Shown: positions 26,148 to 34,046 of the stretch, piece after piece
Layout: the number at the start of each line of letters is the position of its first letter
How positions within the stretch are numbered: the stretch's first letter is position 1
Source: an uncultured Blautia sp.
GTDB taxonomy: Bacteria > Bacillota > Clostridia > Lachnospirales > Lachnospiraceae
Assembly (NCBI GenBank): GCA_900542045.1
Contig: UQMI01000002.1
Location: 1 to 64,000 of the forward strand
Direction of reading: 5' to 3'
DNA: 64,000 nucleotides
Notes under the pieces: model-generated
The model's database searches: none
What the model saw: only the letters and a program-made list of their open reading frames with translations
What the model was told of the DNA's origin: nothing
Program-made: the position numbers and the translations under genes

Positions 26148-26675
26148 ATGGATAAGAACAAATATTTGCCTTTTTATATGGCGTATTTTGGAAACAATCC
26201 CGGTATTGGCAAAGAAGAGACAGGAGAAATCCGGATGTATGAAGAACCCATGCAGCAGGAAAATCCTCTGGAGGCAGAGCTGAACCGGCAGGAGATGGAG
26301 GAAGCCCTGATGCAGTCTTTTTATCCGGTGGAGATACAGATCCTGCAGGGGATCGTGGAACAGGTATGTGATGAGGAAGATTACGGGGGCAGCCGGATTT
26401 ATGATGAATATCCCGATAAAGGGATGCTGGAGAAGCTGGGAAAGGTAATTGCCGGGAGGGCCAGAATGGAATTAGAGGATGTATATGAGGAATCAGAGGA
26501 AGAAGCCCGGGAGGCATCCCTGTCTGCGGCGGACTATGGTTCCTTCCGTCTTCGTCCGGAAAGAAGAGGAAGGAAAAGGCCGGGGAGAAATCCGCTGGAA
26601 GATCTTTCGGAAATCCTGCTCCTTCATGAAGTCCGCAGACGCAGATGCAGGAACCAGCGGTGCCGTTCCTATTGA
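26148..26675 (+). CDS. Hypothetical protein with basic Arg/Cys tail
   Basis: A 175-residue soluble protein without a recognised family. The first third is acidic (EEPMQQENPLEAELNRQEMEEAL). The middle has FYPVEIQILQGIVEQVCDEEDY and a short helix around LEKLGKVIAGRARMELEDV. The end is strongly basic with RRRRCRNQRCRSY. The start is ATG 26148, supported by GAAGGAG 10 bases upstream; an earlier GTG would sit on that site. It stands alone between murF and a methyltransferase. Function unknown. Confidence 0.6.
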   Translation: MDKNKYLPFYMAYFGNNPGIGKEETGEIRMYEEPMQQENPLEAELNRQEMEEALMQSFYPVEIQILQGIVEQVCDEEDYGGSRIYDEYPDKGMLEKLGKVIAGRARMELEDVYEESEEEAREASLSAADYGSFRLRPERRGRKRPGRNPLEDLSEILLLHEVRRRRCRNQRCRSY

Positions 26676-26723
26676 GGTGAAAATAGGGTTGTGATTTTCC
26701 CGTAAACCGATTACAATAGAAGC

Positions 26724-27887
26724 ATGATGAAAAATGAACAGATTAGAAATTATTTAGAACAAGCGATAAATGACAGTCTTTGCCAGATTATACTGAGCAA
26801 GACGAAAAACAGCGACGGACCTTCCAAGGTGAAGATTCGTCCTGTAAAAATAAAAGACAGGCTGTGTTTTCAGGCGGCCAAGACCGTAAAGACCAAGGAA
26901 TTTCACGAAAATTTTACCAGAGAAGAAGTGATTGATTACATAGAAAACTGCCTGGGAGAACAGTTTCTGCAGATGCAGCTCGCGGGGCAGTGTCAGGACG
27001 GGATGATCCTGATCAGCAAGAAAGGAAAAGTAACCATCAAAATCCGGAATCATCCCTGCAAAAACACAGTGATCAGTCTGGAACATAACCGGAAGAAGAA
27101 ATATATCCTGCCCGAGGGAACACCGGTTCCGTTTCTGGTGGATCTGGGAGTTATGACTCGTGAAGGAAAGATTGTAGCTTCCAGATACGACAAATACAGA
27201 CAGATCAACCGGTTCCTGGAATTTATCGAGGATGTGCTGCCGCAGCTTTCCAGGGAGAAGGAAGTGCAGATTCTGGATTTTGGATGCGGGAAATCCTATC
27301 TTACGTTTGCCATGTATTATTATCTTCATCTGCAGCAGGGGTACGACGTGAGGATTACCGGCCTGGATCTGAAAGAAGACGTGATCGCGGAGTGCAGCCG
27401 TCTGGCAGAGAAATATGGATATGAAAAACTGACGTTTCTGCAGGGAGATATCGCAGACTACCGTGGTAGCAATGCAGTAGACATGGTAGTGACGCTTCAT
27501 GCCTGCGATACAGCCACAGATTATGCCCTGGCCAGGGCTGTGGAGTGGGGAGCAAAGGTGATCCTGTCAGTCCCCTGCTGTCAGCATGAGCTCAACGGAC
27601 AGATTTCCAATGAGCTGCTGGAGCCGGTTCTGTCTTATGGAATATTAAAAGAACGCATGGCGGCTTTGCTGACCGACGGAATCCGGGCAAAGCTTCTGGA
27701 GAGCCAGGGCTACGAAACACAGATACTGGAATTTATTGATATGGAGCATACGCCGAAGAATCTGCTGATCCGGGGTATTTATACAGGGAAGAAGAAGGAC
27801 CGGAAGAAGACAGACGCCTGTATGGAGGCATTTCATGTCCATCCTGCGCTGGACAGACTTCTCGGCGGGGAAGAGAGGCAGACATGA
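26724..27887 (+). CDS. SAM-dependent methyltransferase (Methyltransf_32-like)
   Basis: A 387-residue protein with a C-terminal methyltransferase domain. LDFGCGKSYLTFAMYYY is the SAM site, GLDLKEDVIAEC the acidic loop, and TLHACDTATDYAL the motif shared with the Methyltransf_32 group. SVPCCQHEL follows. The N-terminal 150 residues (KVKIRPVKIKDRL) look like an RNA-binding or adaptor domain. A possible -10 box (TACAAT) lies shortly upstream, and the ribosome binding site is weak. The next gene overlaps by four bases (ATGA), so the two are coupled. The substrate is unknown; RNA is the best guess. Confidence 0.8.
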   Translation: MMKNEQIRNYLEQAINDSLCQIILSKTKNSDGPSKVKIRPVKIKDRLCFQAAKTVKTKEFHENFTREEVIDYIENCLGEQFLQMQLAGQCQDGMILISKKGKVTIKIRNHPCKNTVISLEHNRKKKYILPEGTPVPFLVDLGVMTREGKIVASRYDKYRQINRFLEFIEDVLPQLSREKEVQILDFGCGKSYLTFAMYYYLHLQQGYDVRITGLDLKEDVIAECSRLAEKYGYEKLTFLQGDIADYRGSNAVDMVVTLHACDTATDYALARAVEWGAKVILSVPCCQHELNGQISNELLEPVLSYGILKERMAALLTDGIRAKLLESQGYETQILEFIDMEHTPKNLLIRGIYTGKKKDRKKTDACMEAFHVHPALDRLLGGEERQT

Positions 27888-30340
27888 AACGGATTGTGAT
27901 CAGAATTGTGATCCTGCTCTGTATCTTTATCCTGGGAGTGGCAGGCACTTCTCTGTTCCTGAACAGTGAAGATACCAATGATCTGTCGGATATGAACAGT
28001 GCGTCTTTGCCGGAAGTGACGGTGGAGCTGGATGGGATTCAGGTGAATCGTATGAACGGCTACAGACAGAAAATGCAGGTGGATTTTACAAGAGACAGTG
28101 TGACACCCATAGATACATCAAAAACTCTGATAATAGTAGTCAATCCCCATGATGCCCAGGTGGGATCTCTGTCGTACGAAATCCGTACATCAGACGGCAG
28201 TAAAGTTCTGGAGAATCAGATGATACCGAACCTGACAGAAGAGGACGGATATCTGAAAGCGGAACTGCAGCTGACATGTGATATGCGCATGAACCAGGAG
28301 TATTCCCTTCAGATTACTCTGGAAACGGGAGAAGAAGAAGTCTATTACTATACGAGGATCGTGCAGCGATCCCAGCTTGCCACCACGGAATATCTGAATT
28401 TCGCTACGGATTTTTATGAGAAATGTATGGATGCGGCTACGGCAGAGGAATTATCTTCCTATCTGGAAACCGATGCGGATTATCAGAGCGGCAGCTATAC
28501 GGATGTGGATATTCATGCTTCTCTGGATCAGATCAGTTGGGGATCTCTGGAACCGCAGATTTCGCAGAGTGCTATTCCCACCATCAAAGATATCAATGAG
28601 ACCACAGGAAGCATTGAACTGGAGTATCAGATTTCCGCTGTCAATGCGGACGGAGAAACCGAATATTATGAGGTACGGGACTTTTACCGGCTGCGTTATT
28701 CGGACGGACAGATGCGGCTTCTGGACTTTGAACGAAGCGCTCAGCAGGTTTTCAACGGAGAGCAGAATGTGGTTACTTCGGAAGGCATCCTGATAGGGGT
28801 AGCAGACAGAGATATTACCTACAAGGCCAATGAGGACGGCCATGTGGTGGCTTTTGTGCAGCAGGGCGAACTGTGGAGCTACAGCAAAGAGGCAAATAAA
28901 ATCGTCCGTATTTTCAGTTTCCGCCAGGGAGAGGACGGAGATTTCCGGGCCAGACGCGATGACTATGGCATCAAGATCATGAACGTGACCCAGAATGGTG
29001 ATGTGGATTTTGTGCTTTATGGCTACAATAACCGGGGCGAACATGAAGGTATGGTAGGAATCAGCGTTTATCATTACAGCAGTGAGCAGAATCTGGTGGA
29101 AGAGAAAGTATTTATTCCCAGTACGAAGTCTTATGAATTTTTGGACAAGGATCTGGAAATCCTATCTTACATCAATGAGAATAATCAGCTGTTTCTGCTG
29201 ATCAATGAAAGCCTGTATCAGGTGGATATTTCCGAAGGCACGTATACGGTGCTGCAGGAATACGTACCAAGGGAATGGTTTGTGGTGTCTGAGTCCAATG
29301 CCCACGCTGCCTGGATCGAGGGAGATGATCCCTATGCTGCCACAAGTATTCAGGTGATCGATTTTGAAACCCTGGAAACCCGGACACTGCATGCGGCTGA
29401 CGGACAGTATCTGCGCGCTCTTGGATTTATGAATGAAGATCTGGTGTATGGCATTACCCGGGCGGAAAATGTGGTGGAGGATGCCGAAGGTCATAAAACC
29501 TTTGCCATAGATACTGTGCGGATCCAGGATTTTGAGGGAAATGTCCAGAAAGAATACAGCCGGGAAGGGATGTATATTACCAATGTGACCGTGGGTCATA
29601 CCCTTCTGGAAATGGAGCTTTCTGCCTGGGAAAACGGCAGCTATGTGCCAAAGACCAGTGATAATATCATGAACAATAACAAAACAGGCAAAGATGTGGT
29701 CAGTGTGGCAAGAAATACTACTTCCCGTCAGGGAGTGGGAATCATGCTGGCTTTCAGTCAGAGTATTGAAGATACAGATCCGCTGGTGGTATATTCCAAG
29801 ATGCGTGTTTCGGATGAGGTGCCGCAGATCACCATGGAAGCAAATGAGTCGGAAAGCAATCTGTACTATGTATACGGCTATGGAGCTCTGCAGGGAATTT
29901 ATTCCAATCCGGTGGAAGCGATTCAGGCGGCTGATGAAGTCAGCGGCGTGGTCCTGAACCGGCAGCAGCAGTATATCTGGGAGCGGGGCAACCAGAGAAC
30001 ACAGATTACATTGAATGTCCAGGATATACCGGAAGAATTCCTGGCAGCCAATGCAGATATGGAAGTACTTCAGGAAAGTCTGGGGACCAGGGGTACCATA
30101 ATGGATCTTACCGGCTGTACCCTGGATCAGGTGCTTTACTGCATCAGCGCCCAGAGACCGGTCATTGCCAAGACTGGTGACAACAGCTATGCGCTGCTCA
30201 TTGGCTATGACCAGTATAATACCTGGTGGTACGATACGGCCACGCAGACAGCAGTTGCTCATGGAATGCAGGACAGCACGGCTCTTTTCGAGCAGGCGGG
30301 AAATGTATTTATCACATATGTGGAAACTTATAACGAATAG
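27884..30340 (+). CDS. Large exported membrane-anchored protein with C39-like end
   Basis: An 818-residue protein with an N-terminal membrane helix (about 5-25) and a long extracytoplasmic part. Residues of about 290-680 contain repeating short beta strands that could make a beta-propeller (VGISVYHYSS, VFIPSTKSYEFLDKD, IQVIDFETLETRTL). The last 90 residues (GCTLDQVLYCISAQRPVIA, ALLIGYDQYNTWWYD, NVFITYVETY) read like a peptidase C39-like papain fold with Cys and Asp positions. Whether it is catalytic is unclear. It overlaps the preceding methyltransferase gene by four bases and is followed 12 bases later by an aminopeptidase gene. Confidence 0.7.
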   Translation: MKRIVIRIVILLCIFILGVAGTSLFLNSEDTNDLSDMNSASLPEVTVELDGIQVNRMNGYRQKMQVDFTRDSVTPIDTSKTLIIVVNPHDAQVGSLSYEIRTSDGSKVLENQMIPNLTEEDGYLKAELQLTCDMRMNQEYSLQITLETGEEEVYYYTRIVQRSQLATTEYLNFATDFYEKCMDAATAEELSSYLETDADYQSGSYTDVDIHASLDQISWGSLEPQISQSAIPTIKDINETTGSIELEYQISAVNADGETEYYEVRDFYRLRYSDGQMRLLDFERSAQQVFNGEQNVVTSEGILIGVADRDITYKANEDGHVVAFVQQGELWSYSKEANKIVRIFSFRQGEDGDFRARRDDYGIKIMNVTQNGDVDFVLYGYNNRGEHEGMVGISVYHYSSEQNLVEEKVFIPSTKSYEFLDKDLEILSYINENNQLFLLINESLYQVDISEGTYTVLQEYVPREWFVVSESNAHAAWIEGDDPYAATSIQVIDFETLETRTLHAADGQYLRALGFMNEDLVYGITRAENVVEDAEGHKTFAIDTVRIQDFEGNVQKEYSREGMYITNVTVGHTLLEMELSAWENGSYVPKTSDNIMNNNKTGKDVVSVARNTTSRQGVGIMLAFSQSIEDTDPLVVYSKMRVSDEVPQITMEANESESNLYYVYGYGALQGIYSNPVEAIQAADEVSGVVLNRQQQYIWERGNQRTQITLNVQDIPEEFLAANADMEVLQESLGTRGTIMDLTGCTLDQVLYCISAQRPVIAKTGDNSYALLIGYDQYNTWWYDTATQTAVAHGMQDSTALFEQAGNVFITYVETYNE

Positions 30341-30351
30341 GAGGAACATCC

Positions 30352-31467
30352 ATGGATACAAGGATTGTAAAACTGGCCAGAGGACTGGTGCGTTATTCCT
30401 GTAATGTACAAAAAGGAGAAAAAGTGTACATTCACTATACGGGAATGACCACAAAAGATCTGGCAAGACAGCTGATCAAAGAAGTGTATGAGGCCGGAGG
30501 CCTTCCTTTCGCCCATTATACGGACCCTCAGATACAGAGGGAGCTGCTTCTGAAGGCAGACGAGGAACAGATAAAATTAATGGCGCAGGTGGATGCCATG
30601 GAAATGGCGCAGATGGATTGTTATATCGCTATCCGGGGAGCAGACAATGTGTCAGAGCTTTCGGATGTTCCGTCTGAAAAGATGGAAATGTATGATAAAT
30701 ATTATTCCACACCGGTACACCATGAAATCCGGGTTCCCAAGACAAAATGGGTGGTGCTGCGCTACCCCAATGCGGCTATGGCTCAGCTTTCGGATACCAG
30801 TACAGAAGCCTTTGAGGATTTTTATTTTCAGGTATGTACGCTGGACTATTCCAGGATGAGCAAAGCCATGGAAACGCTGGTAGAATATATGAACCGGACA
30901 GACCGGGTGCGTCTGGTGGGACCGGGAACGGATCTGACGTTTTCCATCCGGGGGATTGGAGCAGTACCCTGTGCGGGAAACTGCAATATTCCTGATGGAG
31001 AGGTATACACGGCGCCGGTGCGTGAGTCCGTCAATGGAACGCTGACCTACAATACGCCTTCCGTATACCGGGGATTTACTTTTGAGAATATCTCCTTTAC
31101 TTTTGAGAACGGAAAAATTGTCCAGGCCACAGCCAATGATACCCAGCGGCTCAATGAAGTGCTGGATACCGATGAGGGGGCCAGATATATCGGAGAATTT
31201 GCCATCGGAGTAAATCCCTATATCCTGGAACCCATGAAGGATACGCTGTTTGATGAGAAGATCCAGGGCTCCATTCACTTTACGCCCGGAAACTGCTATG
31301 AGGATGCGCCCAATGGAAATGCGTCGGCCATCCACTGGGATCTTGTCTGCATCCAGCGCCCGGAATACGGCGGCGGAGAGATTTATTTTGATGACGTGCT
31401 GGTACGAAAAGACGGCCGTTTTGTGGTGCCGGAACTGGAATGTCTGAACCCGGAAAATCTGGGATGA
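30352..31467 (+). CDS. M29-family aminopeptidase
   Basis: A 371-residue metallo-aminopeptidase of the M29 (AmpS/thermophilic) family. Metal-ligand and catalytic regions are NIPDGEVYTAPVRESVNG, GEFAIGVNP and IHFTPGNCYEDAPNGNASAIHWD. TDLTFSIRG is also typical. AGGAGG precedes the ATG. It lies 12 bases after the large exported protein and ends at a hairpin. Broad removal of N-terminal residues from peptides in the cytosol is the expected role. Confidence 0.92.
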   Translation: MDTRIVKLARGLVRYSCNVQKGEKVYIHYTGMTTKDLARQLIKEVYEAGGLPFAHYTDPQIQRELLLKADEEQIKLMAQVDAMEMAQMDCYIAIRGADNVSELSDVPSEKMEMYDKYYSTPVHHEIRVPKTKWVVLRYPNAAMAQLSDTSTEAFEDFYFQVCTLDYSRMSKAMETLVEYMNRTDRVRLVGPGTDLTFSIRGIGAVPCAGNCNIPDGEVYTAPVRESVNGTLTYNTPSVYRGFTFENISFTFENGKIVQATANDTQRLNEVLDTDEGARYIGEFAIGVNPYILEPMKDTLFDEKIQGSIHFTPGNCYEDAPNGNASAIHWDLVCIQRPEYGGGEIYFDDVLVRKDGRFVVPELECLNPENLG

Positions 31468-31476
31468 CATAAAAAG

Positions 31477-31501
31477 GAATCCTGCTTTGCAGGATTCTCT
31501 G
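31477..31501 (+). terminator. Hairpin after the M29 aminopeptidase
   Basis: GAATCCTGC (31477-31485) and GCAGGATTC (31489-31497) form a perfect 9-bp stem with a TTT loop. The following TCTGCC is a poor T-run, so termination may be weak. Confidence 0.5.
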
Positions 31502-31661
31502 CCTGCGGCTGGCAGCCATAGGCAACATTCTTTCCTGCCGCTGCTTTGGAGAGGCGGTCCTCAACGGAAAGAAGGAGGGATGAAAACAGAGGCAGAGAAC
31601 AGGTTCTGCCGGATATGTGCGGACCATGCACAGAAATATGAATAGGAAATGGGGGAAACGT

Positions 31662-33152
31662 ATGTTATCGAAAAGTATTAAAAAACTGGTACAGTATGGG
31701 ATTGACACAGGACTGACACCGGAATGTGAGAGGATTTACACAACAAATCTGTTATTGGATCTGTTTCGGGAAGACGAATACATAGACACAGAAGAAGAAA
31801 CAGGCGAGATCTGTCTGGAAGAAGTGCTCCAGGAACTTCTGGCAGAAGCAGTGGACCGGGGACTGATCGAAGACAGCATTGGCTATCGGGATCTGTTTGA
31901 TACCCGTCTGATGAACTGCCTGCTGCCCAGGCCTGTGCAGGTACAGAAGGAGTTCTGGAGCAGATATGAAGAATCACCGGAAAAAGCCACGGACTATTTT
32001 TACAGGTTCAGCCAGGACAGCGATTATATCCGCCGTTACCGCGTGAAAAAGGATAAGAAATGGAAAGTAGACAGTCCTTACGGAGAAATCGATATTACCA
32101 TCAATCTTTCCAAACCGGAAAAAGATCCAAAGGCCATTGCGGCAGCACGAAATTCCAAAGCCAGCAGTTATCCCAAGTGTCAGCTCTGTATGGAAAATGA
32201 AGGGTATGCAGGGCGGCTGGATCATCCTGCGCGGGAAAATCACCGGATCATTCCCATTACAGTGAATAACAGCCCCTGGGGCTTTCAGTATTCGCCATAT
32301 GTTTACTACAATGAACACTGTATTGTTTTTAACAGCCAGCATACGCCCATGAAGATTGAACATGATACATTTGTAAAGCTGTTTGATTTTGTAAAACTGT
32401 TCCCCCATTATTTCCTGGGTTCCAATGCGGATCTTCCTATTGTTGGCGGATCTATTCTGAGTCATGATCATTTCCAGGGCGGCCATTATACTTTTGCAAT
32501 GGCCAAAGCACCCATTGAAAAACCGGTTCAGATCCCGGGATATGAGGATGTGGAGGCAGGGATCGTGAAATGGCCGCTGTCTGTGCTTCGGATCCGTCAT
32601 AAAGATGAAAAACGGCTGATCCAGCTGGCTACTCATATTCTGGAGATGTGGAGAGGATATACGGATGAAGCTGCGTTTATCTATGCCGAGACAGACGGGG
32701 AGCCTCATAATACTATTACGCCTATTGCCAGAAAGGTGGGAGATACTTTTGAACTGGATCTGGCGCTGCGGAATAATATCACCACAGAGGAGCATCCGCT
32801 GGGCGTATATCATCCTCACGCGCAGTATCATAACATTAAGAAAGAAAATATCGGCCTGATCGAAGTAATGGGACTGGCAGTGCTTCCAGCCCGTCTGAAA
32901 GAGGAAATGGAGATCCTTGCCGAATACATCGTCGAGGGAAAAGATATTTCTTCCAACGAAAAAATCGAGAAGCATGCCGCATGGGTGGCGCAGTTCCTGC
33001 CCAGGTATGATAAGATCACAGCGGATACGGTAGAGGAGATCCTGCAGAAAGAGATCGGAATCGTATTCACGCATGTGCTGGAAGACGCCGGCGTGTTTAA
33101 ATGTACCCCAGAGGGAAGAGAAGCTTTTATGCGGTTTGTGAACACCCTGTAA
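31662..33152 (+). CDS. galT: UTP-hexose-1-phosphate uridylyltransferase, type 2 GalT
   Basis: A 496-residue enzyme of the Leloir pathway, transferring uridylyl groups between UDP-glucose and galactose-1-phosphate. It belongs to the longer Firmicutes type. Family segments are RENHRIIPITVNNSPWGFQY, NEHCIVFNSQHTPMKI, and the catalytic region GGSILSHDHFQGGHY. The ATG at 31662 gives the family N-terminus MLSKSIKKLVQYGID. GGGGGA upstream is a modest binding site. No galK or galE is adjacent. A long hairpin follows. Confidence 0.95.
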   Translation: MLSKSIKKLVQYGIDTGLTPECERIYTTNLLLDLFREDEYIDTEEETGEICLEEVLQELLAEAVDRGLIEDSIGYRDLFDTRLMNCLLPRPVQVQKEFWSRYEESPEKATDYFYRFSQDSDYIRRYRVKKDKKWKVDSPYGEIDITINLSKPEKDPKAIAAARNSKASSYPKCQLCMENEGYAGRLDHPARENHRIIPITVNNSPWGFQYSPYVYYNEHCIVFNSQHTPMKIEHDTFVKLFDFVKLFPHYFLGSNADLPIVGGSILSHDHFQGGHYTFAMAKAPIEKPVQIPGYEDVEAGIVKWPLSVLRIRHKDEKRLIQLATHILEMWRGYTDEAAFIYAETDGEPHNTITPIARKVGDTFELDLALRNNITTEEHPLGVYHPHAQYHNIKKENIGLIEVMGLAVLPARLKEEMEILAEYIVEGKDISSNEKIEKHAAWVAQFLPRYDKITADTVEEILQKEIGIVFTHVLEDAGVFKCTPEGREAFMRFVNTL

Positions 33153-33204
33153 GAGGTGCGGATTTGCTGTTTGATGAGATTATTTTAATTTGAGGGAAGC
33201 CTTA

Positions 33205-33253
33205 CAGAAGGGGAGTGTGGTTCGCAAGAATCACGCTCCCCTTCTGCAGCTTT
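33205..33253 (+). terminator. Long hairpin after galT
   Basis: CAGAAGGGGAG (33205-33215) pairs with CTCCCCTTCTG (33236-33246), and GTGTG/CACG extends the stem. CAGCTTTAAAA follows. It is a probable terminator with a weak T-run. Confidence 0.6.
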
Positions 33254-33383
33254 AAAAGGAAGGCAGGAGGAACATCCGTGTGTCTGCTGTTTTCGTCAGA
33301 GCAGAAGAGTCTGAGGACGAAAATAAAAATATTTTTTGAACGGTATTGCAACAGCAGAGTCCGGAAAATACACTATATATTAA

Positions 33384-33545
33384 ATGGATGACAACACCGT
33401 TTTTACAGACGGCGTACACCAGATCCATTTCACGGGCACAGAATGCGGAATGATTCGTCTGGAATCTTTTGATTTTCAGATCATGGAAAGAAAAGTTTGT
33501 GTGAAAACAGATGCGGATCCACCGGCAGAACCAGCCGGCGGGTGA
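33384..33545 (+). CDS. Small 53-residue protein upstream of ECF sigma factor
   Basis: A short open frame that reads like a real protein: VFTDGVHQIHFTG near residues 6-18, then RLESFDFQI, ending in a Pro/Ala/Gly tail. The pattern resembles small conserved hypothetical proteins in which VFxDGxxQIHFxGG precedes a short strand, but this is from memory. No good ribosome binding site is visible, which lowers confidence. It ends 18 bases before the sigma factor gene and may be cotranscribed with it. The surrounding 33153-33563 otherwise holds the galT hairpin and a GCAACA-containing stretch at about 33347 that might be an ECF-type -35 element. Confidence 0.45.
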   Translation: MDDNTVFTDGVHQIHFTGTECGMIRLESFDFQIMERKVCVKTDADPPAEPAGG

Positions 33546-33563
33546 CACAGAAAGGAGGAAGCG

Positions 33564-34031
33564 ATGGAAGCCTATGAGGTCTTTACTCAGAAATATACAG
33601 AAGTTTATCGTGATCTGTACCGGTTTGCCTGTTATATGCTGCAGAATCCCCAGGATGCGGAAGATGTGGTGGGAGAGACTGTGGCGGATGCCTATGCCGG
33701 TTTTTCGAATCTTCGGTCCATGGATGCTTTTCGGAGCTGGATCTTTCAGATCCTTTCGAATAAATGCCGCAGACGTCTGAAGGAATATGCACAGAAGACT
33801 GTGGAGCTTCCGGAAGAACTGCGTGCTCCCCAGGCGGAGACGGAGGAACAGATGGATGTCCGGAAGGCGTTTTTTCGATTGGACGAACAGGAGAGGCTGC
33901 TGATTGGCCTTCGTGTATTTGGCGGGTATAACAGCCGCGAGATCGGACAGATGCTGCAGATGAATGAGAACACCGTGCGTTCCCGAATCCACCGGGGGCT
34001 TGGAAAGATGCGCGGCTGGCTGGACGAATAG
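33564..34031 (+). CDS. ECF-family RNA polymerase sigma factor
   Basis: A 155-residue extracytoplasmic-function sigma factor. The sigma2 region lies in residues of about 10-75 (YRFACYMLQNPQDAEDVVGETVADAY, FRSWIFQILSNKCRRRLK). The sigma4 helix-turn-helix is in residues of about 105-150 (RLLIGLRVFGGYNSREIGQML, ENTVRSRIHRGLGKMR). AAAGGAGG precedes the ATG at 33564. The following gene starts 15 bases later and has a membrane helix after a short cytosolic segment, the usual anti-sigma arrangement. The sigma factor is probably held inactive by that partner. Confidence 0.92.
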   Translation: MEAYEVFTQKYTEVYRDLYRFACYMLQNPQDAEDVVGETVADAYAGFSNLRSMDAFRSWIFQILSNKCRRRLKEYAQKTVELPEELRAPQAETEEQMDVRKAFFRLDEQERLLIGLRVFGGYNSREIGQMLQMNENTVRSRIHRGLGKMRGWLDE

Positions 34032-34046
34032 AAGGGAGGACCTGCT

